Assembly (NCBI RefSeq): GCF_900142825.1
Contig: NZ_FRCH01000002.1
Coordinates: 372,001-436,000, forward strand
Origin: Rhodanobacter sp. OK091
GTDB taxonomy: Bacteria; Pseudomonadota; Gammaproteobacteria; Xanthomonadales; Rhodanobacteraceae
Length of the DNA stretch: 64,000 nucleotides
Direction of reading: 5' to 3'
Shown: positions 42,677 to 52,500 of the stretch, piece by piece
Layout of the letters: each line of letters starts with the position of its first letter
How positions within the stretch are numbered: position 1 is the stretch's first letter
The notes under the pieces: model-generated
The model's input: only the letters and a program-made list of their open reading frames with translations
Databases searched by the model: none
Told to the model about the DNA's origin: nothing
Made by a program: the position numbers and the translations under genes

Positions 42677-44326
42677 ATGCGCAACCGCTTTCACACAGCC
42701 ATTGTTCTGCTCTCGTTGGGACTGTTCGCCGGCGCGGCACAGGCACGCACCGATCCCGGCATCACCCATCAGTTCTTTCATGTGCGCCTGAGTACGACGG
42801 CGGCGGCACGACCCACCTCGGGCCGGCTGCTGCTGTTCGCGATCGACGCCAAGACCGCCGAAGCGGCAGCCAAGGCTGCGTCCGGCGGCAAGAGCGCCGT
42901 GGTGGAGGAGGTGGACGCCAACCCGTTCCGCGCCACCGAAACCAGCGTGGCAGCACGCGAGATCAACGATTGGGCGCCGGGACAGACCGTCGCCATCGAT
43001 GCCGACCAGATGGTATTCCCGTCCGCCTTTTCGCGGCTGCCGCCGGGCGACTATCTGCTGCAGGCGGTGCTCGACGTCAATCACGACTACAACTATCACG
43101 GCCGCAGCGGCGGCGACCTGCGGAGCAAGGTGGTGGCGGTGCATCTGCCGACGACATCGCCGGCAACCTTCGAGCTGGTCGACACCGTGCCTGCACGCCA
43201 GCCGTGGCAATTCCCCAAGGGAGCGATGAGTGAGCTGTCGATGCGCCACCTTGACGAGGCTCGTGCACACGCGCAGTCGATCGACTTCAACAGCCCCGGG
43301 CTTGGGGCGTTCTGGGGCCGGCCGATCACCATGCGCGGCTGGGTGCTCACGCCGCCTGGCTATGAGAACAGCACGCAGCGTTATCCCACGGTCTATGTCA
43401 CGCACGGCTACGGCGGCGATGCGACGATACTGAGCGCCAACGCGACGGTGGTTTACGCCGCGATGGCGGAACAGCAGATGCCGCCGATGATCTGGGTGTT
43501 TCTCGACGAGTCGAGTCCGACCGGTACGCACGAGTTCGCCGACTCGGTCAACAACGGTCCGTGGGGGCAGGCACTCACCACCGAGCTGATTCCGCACCTG
43601 GAATCCCAATACCGCATGGACGGTACGGTCAACGGCCGTTTCCTCAACGGCCATTCCTCGGGCGGCTGGGCCACGCTGTGGCTGCAGACGCGTTATCCGA
43701 AAATCTTCGGAGGCACTTGGTCGACCTCGCCCGATCCCAGCGACTTCCATGATTTCACCGGCGTCGACCTGTATGCGCCGAACGCCAACGTCTATCGCCG
43801 GGCGGATGGCTCGGCTTATCCGCTGGTGCGCGATCACGCTAAGGTGCTCGGTACGTTCGAGCAGTTTGCCAGGATGGAGCGCGTGCTCGGTCCGTATGGC
43901 GGCCAGCTGGCCTCGTTCGAATGGGTGTTCTCGCCGCGTGGCGAGGATGGCCGGCCTGAGCCGATGTTCGACCGTGCCACCGGTGCCGTCGACCCGGCGG
44001 TAGTCAATTACTGGCGCGACCATTACGACATCGCGTGGCGTCTGCAGCATGAATGGCCGCAGCTGAAACCCGACCTGGACGGCAAGATTCACCTGGTCGT
44101 CGGCACCGCCGACACGTTCTATCTGGACGGCGCCGCGCACAAGCTGAAGGCGGTGCTCGACGGCCTGCACGCCAAAGCGGACTTCCGTTTCCTGCCTGAT
44201 CGGACCCACTTCGATTTGTATGTCGTGGGCAAGGACCGTCAGGGTTTGCTCAAGCAATTCAGCTGGGAGATGTATGCGGTGGCACGGCCGGATTCGAAGT
44301 TGAAACCGGTCGCGACGGCGCCGTAG
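42677..44326 (+). CDS. Exported alpha/beta hydrolase, putative esterase
   Basis: A 549-residue exported protein with signal peptide HTAIVLLSLGLFAGAAQARTD. The C-terminal half is a PF00756-type alpha/beta hydrolase: the nucleophile elbow is GHSSGGWATLW, the oxyanion part YVTHGYGGD, with a late His in PDRTHFDLYV. The N-terminal 200 residues are a beta-rich domain unique to a small family of such esterases. Ester, acyl or feruloyl substrates are possible; none can be chosen. Probably co-transcribed with the serine hydrolase upstream. Confidence 0.85.
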   Translation: MRNRFHTAIVLLSLGLFAGAAQARTDPGITHQFFHVRLSTTAAARPTSGRLLLFAIDAKTAEAAAKAASGGKSAVVEEVDANPFRATETSVAAREINDWAPGQTVAIDADQMVFPSAFSRLPPGDYLLQAVLDVNHDYNYHGRSGGDLRSKVVAVHLPTTSPATFELVDTVPARQPWQFPKGAMSELSMRHLDEARAHAQSIDFNSPGLGAFWGRPITMRGWVLTPPGYENSTQRYPTVYVTHGYGGDATILSANATVVYAAMAEQQMPPMIWVFLDESSPTGTHEFADSVNNGPWGQALTTELIPHLESQYRMDGTVNGRFLNGHSSGGWATLWLQTRYPKIFGGTWSTSPDPSDFHDFTGVDLYAPNANVYRRADGSAYPLVRDHAKVLGTFEQFARMERVLGPYGGQLASFEWVFSPRGEDGRPEPMFDRATGAVDPAVVNYWRDHYDIAWRLQHEWPQLKPDLDGKIHLVVGTADTFYLDGAAHKLKAVLDGLHAKADFRFLPDRTHFDLYVVGKDRQGLLKQFSWEMYAVARPDSKLKPVATAP

Positions 44327-44533
44327 TGGTGCGAACAGTGTCATGGCAGCGGGGCTGTGGGGCGTGGCCCAGCAGGGAGGTTCGCAAGTTCATTCGAAAC
44401 AGCCGTCCGGCGGATGAATGTCATGCCGCACGTATATATCGCGGTCATGATTTTGCGGCATAGTCGCGCTGCAGGCACGGTCGTTGCGCGTGCCTGGGAG
44501 TGTCTTCGCGAATTCACGTTGGAGGGAGTCTGA

Positions 44534-45031
44534 ATGAAATCGTCAAATCTGATGGCCATTGCATTGGCTTGTCTGCTGGCCGTCCCGGCCGTCTATGCAC
44601 AACAGGCGTCCGCACCCGCCGGTTCCACCGGCCAGTGCAAGGACGGTAGCTACTCCAGCCAGGCCACCAAGAAGGGGGCGTGCAAGGGGCACAAGGGTGT
44701 GAAAGAGTGGTATGCCGCCGCCCCGGCTGCCGCAGCCGCCGCCGCCCCGGCAGCCGCGGCCGCTGCCGCACCAGCAGCTGCCCCGGCCGCCGCAGCCGCA
44801 GCTGCTCCAGCCTCGAACAGCGCCATGAAGTCCCACGCCATGCCGGCGCCAGCCGCCGCGGCAGCGCCCGGTGGTGGCCCTGGCATGGTCTGGGTCAACG
44901 ACAAGAGCAAGGTCTACCACTGCCCGAGCGACAAGTGGTACGGCAAGACCAAGCACGGCGAGTACATGAGTGAGGCCGATGCCAAGGCCAAGGGCAACCA
45001 TGCCGAGCACGGCAAGGCCTGCACGCCATAA
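44534..45031 (+). CDS. Exported DUF3761 protein with Ala-rich linker
   Basis: A 165-residue exported protein: signal peptide MKSSNLMAIALACLLAVPAVYA; a DUF3761 motif (GQCKDGSYSSQATKKGACKGHKGVKEWY) with two cysteines; a long Ala/Pro linker (about residues 61-96); and a C-terminal VWVNDKSKVYHCPSDKWYGKTKHGEYMSEADAKAKG segment, also widespread. The linker's GC-rich codons make a low-complexity DNA stretch at 44710-44815. Function unknown. A GGAGGGAG ribosome site precedes the ATG; a GCAA-loop terminator follows. Confidence 0.85.
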   Translation: MKSSNLMAIALACLLAVPAVYAQQASAPAGSTGQCKDGSYSSQATKKGACKGHKGVKEWYAAAPAAAAAAAPAAAAAAAPAAAPAAAAAAAPASNSAMKSHAMPAPAAAAAPGGGPGMVWVNDKSKVYHCPSDKWYGKTKHGEYMSEADAKAKGNHAEHGKACTP

Positions 45032-45054
45032 CAGCTGATGCAATCTGGTCATGC

Positions 45055-45085
45055 AAGAGGCCGGCGCAAGCCGGCCTCTTGTTGT
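45055..45085 (+). terminator. Hairpin terminator after the DUF3761 gene
   Basis: A perfect 11-bp stem AAGAGGCCGGC / GCCGGCCTCTT with a GCAA tetraloop (45055-45080), followed by a weak U-rich tail GTTGTCT. The A-rich start of the stem gives a T-rich tail on the opposite strand too, so it could end the convergent VOC gene as well. Confidence 0.8.
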
Positions 45086-45101
45086 CTGATCAACGCGCGG
45101 A

Positions 45102-45536
45102 TCAACCCGGTTTCGGCTGCCACGGGTCGTAGCTGCCGAAGTACCACAGATGGCCTTCCGGGTCGTGGCAACTGTAGCCGGCGCCGCCGTATTCCTTTTC
45201 GGCATAGTCGTCGACGATCACTGCACCGGCGGCCTTGGCCTGCTGGTAGTGCGACTTGCAGTTGGCGACGATCACGCAGGCGCACTGTGTTTCGCGGCCA
45301 CCGATCTCGTCAGGCTGGGCGATGTGCCGACCGAATTCGTTGTCGCGGACTTCACCGACCATGACCATGCCGTTGCCGAAGGTGAGCTGGGCATGCTCCA
45401 CGCCGCCTTGTTCGTTCTCATACACGGCATGCTTTTCGAAGCCGAATGCCTTGCACAGCCAGGCGATCGCGGCATGCGCGTCGCGGTAGCGTAGGCAGGG
45501 AATGATGGTGCTGCCGGTTTGGCTGGATGCGGACAT
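45102..45536 (-). CDS. VOC-family (glyoxalase/PhnB-like) protein
   Basis: A 144-residue vicinal-oxygen-chelate protein: STIIPCLRYRDAHAAIAWLCKAFGFEKHAVYE, VEHAQLTFGNGMVMVGEV and CHDPEGHLWYFGSYDPW. PhnB/glyoxalase-like members bind metal or antibiotics; the role here is unknown. I place the start at 45536 (GGAG at good spacing) over the ATG at 45563. Lies between two convergent/tandem units: a terminator downstream and a mechanosensitive channel gene on the same strand upstream. Confidence 0.85.
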   Translation of the reverse strand: MSASSQTGSTIIPCLRYRDAHAAIAWLCKAFGFEKHAVYENEQGGVEHAQLTFGNGMVMVGEVRDNEFGRHIAQPDEIGGRETQCACVIVANCKSHYQQAKAAGAVIVDDYAEKEYGGAGYSCHDPEGHLWYFGSYDPWQPKPG

Positions 45537-45588
45537 GAGGCTGGCTCCATGGTCGAAGTTCATGGCGACGAATGTTGCTGATGCCGTA

Positions 45589-48003
45589 TCAATCCCGATC
45601 GTCGTGGCTCTCGGCGATCGGCGGCAGCCGGCGCAGCACCATACTCTGCGGACTCGTCATCGGCAGCTTGGCATTGCGCAGGCTTTCGAGAATCTGGAAC
45701 AGCAGGTCGCTCTTTACGCCACTGACATCGCGCGGGCTGTTGACGTAGGCGATGCAGTTGAAAGTCATCGAGCCGGCATCGAGATTTTCCAGCTGCACGC
45801 TGGGCGTCGGCATGTTCAGGATGTCCGGATGTGCGTGCAGCACTTCCAGGATCAGCTCGCGCGCCTTGCCCGCATCGGTCTCCAGTGGCATCGACAGCTT
45901 GATATTGACGCGGCCCTGGGCGTTGGCGAGGGTCACGTTGCGCACGTTCTGGGTGATGAACTGCGAGTTCGGCACGATCATGGTCGAGCGATCAGCCATC
46001 TGGATCTCAGTGGCGCGCACGTTGATCCGGCGGATGTCGCCCTCGACGCCGCCGATGGCGACCCAGTCGCCCACTTTCACGGGCCTCTCGGCCAGCAGGA
46101 TCAGGCCGGAGATGAAGTTCTGCACGATCGCCTGCAAGCCGAAGCCGATACCGACCGAAAGCGCGCTGGCCATCCAGGCGATACCTTGCAGGTCGACCTT
46201 CAATGCGAGCAGCGCCAGCACGAACACCAGCACGCCGCCGACATAGCCGAGCAGGGTCAGCATCGAATTCTGCATGCCGGAGTCGAGCGAGGTCTTGGGC
46301 AGCAGCTGGTCGCTCAGCCAGCGCTTGATCACGCGCAAGACGAGCAAGCCCAGCGCGAATACCAGCACGGCGTCGAAGATATTGCCGGGCACGACATTGA
46401 GCGAGCCCAGCGTGCCGCCCGACAGCAGCGTGCCCACACGTCCGGCGAGCTCCTGCGGGCCTGCGCCAAACGGCGCCAGCACGATCGCCACTGCCAGGAT
46501 CAGCAGCATGGCCCGGGCTATGCCGGACAATAAGGTGCCGGTCTGTTCCAGCGCGCCGGAAGCGAGCCCGAAGCTGGTTTGCAGGCGCGTACCGCTACGT
46601 CCCTTGGGGTCGAAAACGGTGTCGAAGATGTCGTCGACCAGATACATCAGCAAGTACAGCGCGGTGAGGATCACTCCCACCCACAACATTTGCCCCGCGA
46701 TAAAAAACGCAAAGGCGATGTAGCCCGTGATCACGCCCAGCAGCACGATGCCGACACCGACGAATGCCGCCGCGACCACCAGGCCCACCCAGACCGGCCG
46801 CTGTGCCGTCAGTTCGCCCGCGGCCAGCGTGGCGCGCCGCGACTGGCCCAGCCGCATCAGCGCACTGCCCACCAGCAGTGCGATCAACACGGCGAGCAGC
46901 GCGCGCGTCGTCACAGTGATCGCCAGGCTGGCGCCGATGGCGTTGTTGATGCTTTCGACCACGCCACGCAACAGGGCAGCGCCACCGAGCAGCGCCGGGA
47001 ATGCGCGCAGCCGATGCGCGGCATCGTCGGACAGGGTGGACAGGCGCCAGGAAGGACGCTTGCTGGAGAGCATCGCGCGGCCGAGGCCGGTCATGAAGGC
47101 GGCGAAAGTCACCAGCCGCACCAGCTTCTTCGCCAGATCATCCAGATCATCAGCCAGCAGGTCGTTCCAGCTCAGCGCGAGGTAGGCGGAGCGCGCAGCC
47201 AGTCCGATCGCTAGCGTGTAGGCGAGCGTCATCGCCACGGCAAGCGCACTGCGCCGCAGCCGGCCCGTTGGCATATGTTGGGTCGTCACTCGCACCAGCA
47301 CTCGCTCGATCAGCCAACGCCCCACGCTGAGCAGCAGTACAGAGGTGATCAGGCACAGTACGAACGGCGCGCGATTGGGCGGTTGCCAGGCCTGCTGCAC
47401 GATCAACAAGGCATTGCTACCCAGCTGTTCCGCTCGCCGCATGTCGTCGGGAAACGCTTTGGCCGGGTCCGCCCAGAATGTGCGGCTGAACGGTGTCGCC
47501 GTGCGCGAACTGAGCTGGGTCTGGAACTGGTCGCGCCGCAGTTCGGCGACGTGAGCGGCCAGCTGAGTGGCCTCGGTGCCCAGCGAGTTGGCCTGCTTGA
47601 TCTGGCCTTCCAGATCATTCTTGGCCATGGTCAGCTCTTTGCGCTGCGAACTCAGTTGCGGCGACTCGGGCGGAGCGCCCTTGGCCGGCGGCGGGCCAAG
47701 TACGTCGAGCCGCGTCTGCAGCCCGGCCGACTGCGGCGACAATGTGGATGCCAATTGTTCGGCCTGTTGCTGCACGTCCAGCGCACGATTGCGCAAGTCG
47801 CCCAGCGGCACGTCGGTCTTCTTGGAATCCACCGCGGCCTTGATGTCGTCGAGCTGGGCTCGCAGCTGGGTCAGCGTCTGCGCCGGCGTGAGGGCTGGTG
47901 CTGCCGCAGCCGGTGCAGCGGCCTCCGGAGTGTCCTGCGCCAGAACGCCGCCGCTGCAAACCGCCAGTAACAGAATAAGGAGATAGCGGATCAGAGTAGA
48001 CAT
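45589..48003 (-). CDS. Large MscS-type mechanosensitive channel (DUF3772)
   Basis: An 804-residue protein: signal peptide (LLILLLAVCSGGVLAQ), an extended periplasmic coiled-coil DUF3772 region (about 40-200: LTQLRAQLDDIKAAVDSKK...QSSQRKELTMAKNDLEGQ), about 11 membrane helices, and the MscS core near the C-terminus (GIGFGLQAIVQNFISGLILLAERPVKVGDWV, the pore helix and beta domain). It protects against osmotic downshock. The start at 48003 gives the signal peptide; the longer open frame has no support. Confidence 0.9.
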   Translation of the reverse strand: MSTLIRYLLILLLAVCSGGVLAQDTPEAAAPAAAAPALTPAQTLTQLRAQLDDIKAAVDSKKTDVPLGDLRNRALDVQQQAEQLASTLSPQSAGLQTRLDVLGPPPAKGAPPESPQLSSQRKELTMAKNDLEGQIKQANSLGTEATQLAAHVAELRRDQFQTQLSSRTATPFSRTFWADPAKAFPDDMRRAEQLGSNALLIVQQAWQPPNRAPFVLCLITSVLLLSVGRWLIERVLVRVTTQHMPTGRLRRSALAVAMTLAYTLAIGLAARSAYLALSWNDLLADDLDDLAKKLVRLVTFAAFMTGLGRAMLSSKRPSWRLSTLSDDAAHRLRAFPALLGGAALLRGVVESINNAIGASLAITVTTRALLAVLIALLVGSALMRLGQSRRATLAAGELTAQRPVWVGLVVAAAFVGVGIVLLGVITGYIAFAFFIAGQMLWVGVILTALYLLMYLVDDIFDTVFDPKGRSGTRLQTSFGLASGALEQTGTLLSGIARAMLLILAVAIVLAPFGAGPQELAGRVGTLLSGGTLGSLNVVPGNIFDAVLVFALGLLVLRVIKRWLSDQLLPKTSLDSGMQNSMLTLLGYVGGVLVFVLALLALKVDLQGIAWMASALSVGIGFGLQAIVQNFISGLILLAERPVKVGDWVAIGGVEGDIRRINVRATEIQMADRSTMIVPNSQFITQNVRNVTLANAQGRVNIKLSMPLETDAGKARELILEVLHAHPDILNMPTPSVQLENLDAGSMTFNCIAYVNSPRDVSGVKSDLLFQILESLRNAKLPMTSPQSMVLRRLPPIAESHDDRD

Positions 48004-48241
48004 CCGGCCATGATCGGAGCGTGGCCGCGGGCGGTCAATCACGCCGCTGGAGTTTCGAGGCTGGCGTTCAGTATTGAACCGCCCAGGATGACGCTCAGAC
48101 GTATGGCCTCTCTGCGAGGTTATATGGTCAGCAGTGAAAACCAGTACGCGGCAATCCAGGACACACTCATGTCCCAGGCTGCTGGAATCCGCATGCGCGA
48201 ATCGCAGCCACCGTGTAGTGTTTCGAGATGGAGATGGCGTG

Positions 48242-49909
48242 ATGAAGAGCTCCACGAGACTGATGCTGGGCGCGGCCTTGTCGATGGTCTTGTCCACGGT
48301 TGCCGCCGCCAATCCTGCGGTGCTGCCCGCGCGCATCGCCAAAGTGGCGCAGCAATACACCGAAGCCGGGGTCTACCCGGCGATGGTCATCGTCATGGTG
48401 GATGGCGATCGCAGCCAGGTCGTCGGTTTCGGCAAGCTGGCCGATGGTCGTGCGCCCGACGGCGACACGGTGTTCGAGATCGGTTCGGTGACCAAGACCT
48501 TCACCGCGCTGCTGCTGGCGCAATCGGTGCTGGCGGCGGAATTCACACTGGACACGCCGGTGGCCACATTGCTGCCGGAGTTCAGGATGCCTTCGCGCAA
48601 CGGCAAGCCGATCACGCTGGGTCTGCTGGCCGAGCAGTACTCCGGACTGCCGCGCCTGCCGGGCAATCTGCGGCCGGCGGACCTGGGCGATCCCTACGCC
48701 GATTACGGCCGCGACCGGCTCAAGGCGTTCCTCGCCGGCTACGCCTTGCCGCGCGATCCCGGTGCAGCCTACGAATATTCCAACCTCGGCTTCGGCCTGC
48801 TTGGCGATGCCTTGGCGCAACATGCGCACCTTACGTATGGCGAATTGCTGCAGCGCGAAGTGCTGACGCCGTTGGGCATGCGCTCCAGCGGTGTCGAACT
48901 GACGCCTGCGTTGCGTGCGCGCCTCGCCCCGGGTCACGATGAACGAGGACAGCTGGCGAAGCACTGGCAACTTGGTGCACTGGGAGGTGCTGGTGCGTTG
49001 CTCAGCAGCGGTGCCGACATGCTGCCTTACCTGCTGGCCAGCATGGGCCAACGGAAGACATCGTTGAACGCCGCGATGGCGCTGACCCACACGCCGCGGC
49101 GCGACATCGGCAAGGAAGATGGCGACCGTGATCGCATCGGACTGGCCTGGATGATCCACCACACGCCGCAAGGCGACGTGGTCTGGCACAACGGCGAAAC
49201 CGGCGGCTACAGCAGCTTCATCGGCTTCACCAGCGATGGTCGGCGCGGCGCGGTGATCCTGACCAATGCCACCGGCGCACCGCAGGAGCTGGGCTTTGCG
49301 GCCTTGCTGCCGTCCGCGCCGCTGCCGGTGGTGCATAAGGCGATCGCCCTGCCGTCTGCACAGCTCGATGCCTATGTTGGCCAGTACATGATTGCGCCGG
49401 GCCTTGCGCTGAACGTGTCGCGTCGCGATGACCAGCTGTTCGCCCAGGCCGTCGGGCAGGGTGCGTTTCCGATTTTCGCCAGCGCGCCCGATGCCTTTTT
49501 CGCCAAAGTCGCGGCGATCACCATCGATTTCGAACGCGATGCCACCGGCAAGATCGATGCGCTGACCCTGCATCAAGGCGGCGTCGATCGCCGCGCGCGG
49601 CGCACGGACACCGTGACCGCCTTGGATGGCGCTCGCAGCGTTCCGCTCGATCCGGCGGTGTTGCACGGCTATGTGGGCCGCTACGCCTTGGCCCTTGGCG
49701 TGGAGTTCGCCATCACGGTTGAGCATGGTCAGCTCTACGCCCAGTTGACCGGGCAGGCCGCGTATCCGGTCTATGCCACGGCGGCGGATCATTTCTTCTA
49801 TACCGTAGTCGACGCGCGGCTGGATTTTGAACGCGATGCCAGCGGCCGTATCGTTGCTCTGGTGCTGCACCAGAACGGACACGAGCAGCGGGCACCACGG
49901 CAACAGTGA
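48242..49909 (+). CDS. Exported serine hydrolase with two C-terminal DUF3471-like repeats
   Basis: A 555-residue exported protein: signal peptide MKSSTRLMLGAALSMVLSTVAAA, then a beta-lactamase-fold domain (GSVTKTF as SxxK, YEYSN, WHNGETGG as the third box). Two tandem C-terminal modules are related: LDAYVGQYMIAPGLALNVSRRDDQLF...FERDATGKIDALTLHQGG and LHGYVGRYALALGVEFAITVEHGQLY...FERDASGRIVALVLHQNG. The repeat indicates an internal duplication. Peptidase or esterase activity in the envelope is likely. Convergent with nothing; an ABC exporter gene follows on the same strand. Confidence 0.88.
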   Translation: MKSSTRLMLGAALSMVLSTVAAANPAVLPARIAKVAQQYTEAGVYPAMVIVMVDGDRSQVVGFGKLADGRAPDGDTVFEIGSVTKTFTALLLAQSVLAAEFTLDTPVATLLPEFRMPSRNGKPITLGLLAEQYSGLPRLPGNLRPADLGDPYADYGRDRLKAFLAGYALPRDPGAAYEYSNLGFGLLGDALAQHAHLTYGELLQREVLTPLGMRSSGVELTPALRARLAPGHDERGQLAKHWQLGALGGAGALLSSGADMLPYLLASMGQRKTSLNAAMALTHTPRRDIGKEDGDRDRIGLAWMIHHTPQGDVVWHNGETGGYSSFIGFTSDGRRGAVILTNATGAPQELGFAALLPSAPLPVVHKAIALPSAQLDAYVGQYMIAPGLALNVSRRDDQLFAQAVGQGAFPIFASAPDAFFAKVAAITIDFERDATGKIDALTLHQGGVDRRARRTDTVTALDGARSVPLDPAVLHGYVGRYALALGVEFAITVEHGQLYAQLTGQAAYPVYATAADHFFYTVVDARLDFERDASGRIVALVLHQNGHEQRAPRQQ

Positions 49910-50021
49910 TACCGTCGGGCATGGCGAGCCGCACTGCCTTTCAGGCATCCATGGCGTGCGGCCCTTGCGAAACCGCTCGCCAGCAAGCACGTTACCGGTT
50001 CTTCTGCATCTTGCGATTCCC

Positions 50022-51866
50022 ATGATCTTTCGCTGGTTCGAATCCCTCATCGACGCGTTCAAGGATCCCGTCGACAGCATGCCGCCGAAGCCGGTATGGC
50101 GCTTCTACGCGTTCTACCTGCGCCAGGTGTGGCCGGTGTTCGCCGCGGCGATCGTGGTGGGTTTTGCGGTGGCGATCGTGGAGGTATCGCTGTTCGGCTT
50201 CATCGGCAGCATCGTCGACATGGCCAAGGGCGCGCCGAGTGCGACGTTCTTCCACGAGCACGGGCGCAGCCTGCTGTGGATGGGCTTCGTGGCGTTGATC
50301 GCGCGACCGGTGCTGGGCAGCCTGCACGATTTGCTGGTGAACCAGGCGATCGTGCCCAGCCTGACCAACCGCATCCGCTGGCAGAACCATCGCTACGTGA
50401 TACGCCAGAGCCTGGGCTTCTTCCAGAACGACTACGCCGGTCGCATCGCCAACCGCATCATGCAGACGGGCGCCTCGCTGCGCTCCTCGGCGGTGCAGAT
50501 CGTCGACGCGATCTGGTACGTCACCATCTATACCGGCAGCGCGATCGTGCTGTTCGCCAAGGCGGATTTCTGGCTGGCTGCTCCGCTGGTCGTGTGGGTG
50601 TTCGCGTATGTCGGCCTGCTCGGCTTTTTCATTCCGCGCGTCAAACAGCGCTCCTGGAAGGCTTCGGAGGCGCGCTCGAAACTGATGGGCCGTATTGTCG
50701 ACGGCTACAGCAACGTGCTGACGCTGAAGCTGTTTGCGCATACCCATCGCGAGGAAGCCTACGTCGCCGACGCCATGGCCGAGCAGACCGACAAGCTGCG
50801 TCGGATGACCCGCGTCACCACCGCGATGGATGCCAGCATCACCACGCTCAACGGCTTCCTGATCGTGGGCACCTCGGCGCTGGCGCTGTGGCTGTGGAGC
50901 GAGGGCAGGGTGACGGTGGGCGCGATCGCGCTGTCGACCGGGCTGGTGATCCGCATCAACAACATGTCGGGCTGGATCATGTGGGTGGTCAACGGCATCT
51001 TCGAAGACGTCGGCACCGTGCAAGACGGCATCACCACGATCTCGCAACCGCGCGCGGTGCAGGATCGCGAAGGTTCAATGCCGCTGGAAGTCACCAACGG
51101 CGCGGTGCGTTTCGAGCACATCCATTTCCATTATGGCAAGCAGGGTGGGGTGATCGCCGGGCTCGACCTGGCCGTGCGCGCGGGCGAGAAGATCGGCGTG
51201 GTCGGCCCGTCCGGTGCGGGCAAGTCGACCCTGGTTAATGTGCTGCTGCGGCTGTACGACCTCGAAGGCGGCCGCATACCGATAGACGGCCAGGACATCG
51301 CGAACGTCACCCAGGAAAGCCTGCGCTCGCAGATCGGCGTGGTGACCCAGGACACCTCGCTGCTGCATCGTTCGATCCGCGACAACCTGCTGTACGGCCA
51401 ACCCGACGCCAGCGAAGCGCAGATTCTCGGCGCCGTTCGCAAGGCGCGCGCCGACGAATTCATTCCGCAACTGGTGGACGGCGAAGGCCGCACCGGCTAC
51501 GACGCGCTGGTCGGCGAGCGCGGCGTAAAACTTTCTGGTGGCCAGCGCCAGCGCATCGCGATCGCCCGCGTGCTGCTGAAGGACGCGCCTATCCTGGTTC
51601 TGGATGAAGCGACCTCGGCGCTGGATTCCGAAGCCGAGGCCGCCATCCAGGACAGTCTCGATATCTTGATGCAGGGCAAGACCGTGATCGCCATCGCCCA
51701 TCGCCTGTCCACGATCGCCCGGATGGACCGGCTGGTAGTGTTGGACAAGGGCCACATTGTGGAAACCGGCACGCACGCGGAACTGATCGCGCACGAGGGT
51801 TTGTATGCGCGGCTGTGGAAGCGGCAGACCGGCGGTTTTGTGGCGGCCGAAGATGCGCTGGGGTGA
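50022..51866 (+). CDS. ABC exporter, lipid or multidrug type
   Basis: A 614-residue half-transporter: membrane domain about 30-340, then ATPase domain with Walker A GPSGAGKSTLVN, signature LSGGQRQRIAIARV, Walker B ILVLDEATSALD and H-loop AIAHRLST. Similar to McjD/MsbA-type exporters. The ATG at 50022 (MIFRWFESLIDAFKDP) is chosen by family alignment; the upstream frame reads into the previous gene. Substrate not readable. It is unrelated in detail to the exporter at 35009. Confidence 0.88.
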   Translation: MIFRWFESLIDAFKDPVDSMPPKPVWRFYAFYLRQVWPVFAAAIVVGFAVAIVEVSLFGFIGSIVDMAKGAPSATFFHEHGRSLLWMGFVALIARPVLGSLHDLLVNQAIVPSLTNRIRWQNHRYVIRQSLGFFQNDYAGRIANRIMQTGASLRSSAVQIVDAIWYVTIYTGSAIVLFAKADFWLAAPLVVWVFAYVGLLGFFIPRVKQRSWKASEARSKLMGRIVDGYSNVLTLKLFAHTHREEAYVADAMAEQTDKLRRMTRVTTAMDASITTLNGFLIVGTSALALWLWSEGRVTVGAIALSTGLVIRINNMSGWIMWVVNGIFEDVGTVQDGITTISQPRAVQDREGSMPLEVTNGAVRFEHIHFHYGKQGGVIAGLDLAVRAGEKIGVVGPSGAGKSTLVNVLLRLYDLEGGRIPIDGQDIANVTQESLRSQIGVVTQDTSLLHRSIRDNLLYGQPDASEAQILGAVRKARADEFIPQLVDGEGRTGYDALVGERGVKLSGGQRQRIAIARVLLKDAPILVLDEATSALDSEAEAAIQDSLDILMQGKTVIAIAHRLSTIARMDRLVVLDKGHIVETGTHAELIAHEGLYARLWKRQTGGFVAAEDALG

Positions 51867-51970
51867 TGATCTGGCCTGATGATGTCGTGCGTCAGTGTCG
51901 AGTCCTTGCGGCAGATAATCCAACCCCGCCCCGGCTGTTTTCTCGCCCGGGGCGAACCCGAGGTGTCCTT

Positions 51971-52432
51971 TTGAATCATCAAGTGGTGGTACGGACAGTG
52001 CGGCGCCAGGACTTTCCAGCCTGGAAAGTTCTGTGGGATGGCTACAACGCCTTCTACGGCCGAAGCGGGCCAACTGCGCTGCCGGACGAAATCACGCAGA
52101 CGACCTGGTCACGCTTCTTCGACGCTTATGAACCCGTGCATGCAATTGTTGCCGAGAGTGCCGGCGAGTTGCTTGGCCTGGCGCACTTCCTGTTCCATCG
52201 CAGCACCATCCAGCTCCACCCGAGTTGCTACATGCAGGATTTGTTTGCGGTCGAGGCGGCCCGGGGCAAAGGCGTCGGTCGCGCGCTGATCAATGCCGTC
52301 TACGAGCGCGCGGAGCAGGCGGGTTCGCCACGTGTCTATTGGCAGACCCACGAGACGAATGCAACGGCCATGCAGCTGTATGACAAGGTTGCCGAGAAGT
52401 CCGGGTTCGTCGTGTACCGCAAGCTGCTGTAG
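51971..52432 (+). CDS. GNAT-family N-acetyltransferase
   Basis: A 153-residue GNAT: the acetyl-CoA loop is in VEAARGKGVGRALINAVYERA, with YWQTHETNATAMQLYDKVAEKSGFVVYRK at the end. A TTG start at 51971 (LNHQVVVRTVRRQDF) is supported by GAGGTG five bases upstream; no ATG lies near the natural N-terminus. It probably acetylates a small molecule, amine or protein. It begins 104 nt after the ABC exporter stop on the same strand. Confidence 0.82.
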   Translation: MNHQVVVRTVRRQDFPAWKVLWDGYNAFYGRSGPTALPDEITQTTWSRFFDAYEPVHAIVAESAGELLGLAHFLFHRSTIQLHPSCYMQDLFAVEAARGKGVGRALINAVYERAEQAGSPRVYWQTHETNATAMQLYDKVAEKSGFVVYRKLL

Positions 52433-52500
52433 GTAGAGCCGCCAGTCGCGTAAATGATGGGATGACCACCGTGGCTTGGACCCCATGTTGTCGATCCCGG

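Noticed and set aside
44710-44815. Tandem repeat as a mobile element or CRISPR
   Set aside because: It is an in-frame Ala/Pro codon tract in a secreted protein; no unique spacers or regular repeat unit.
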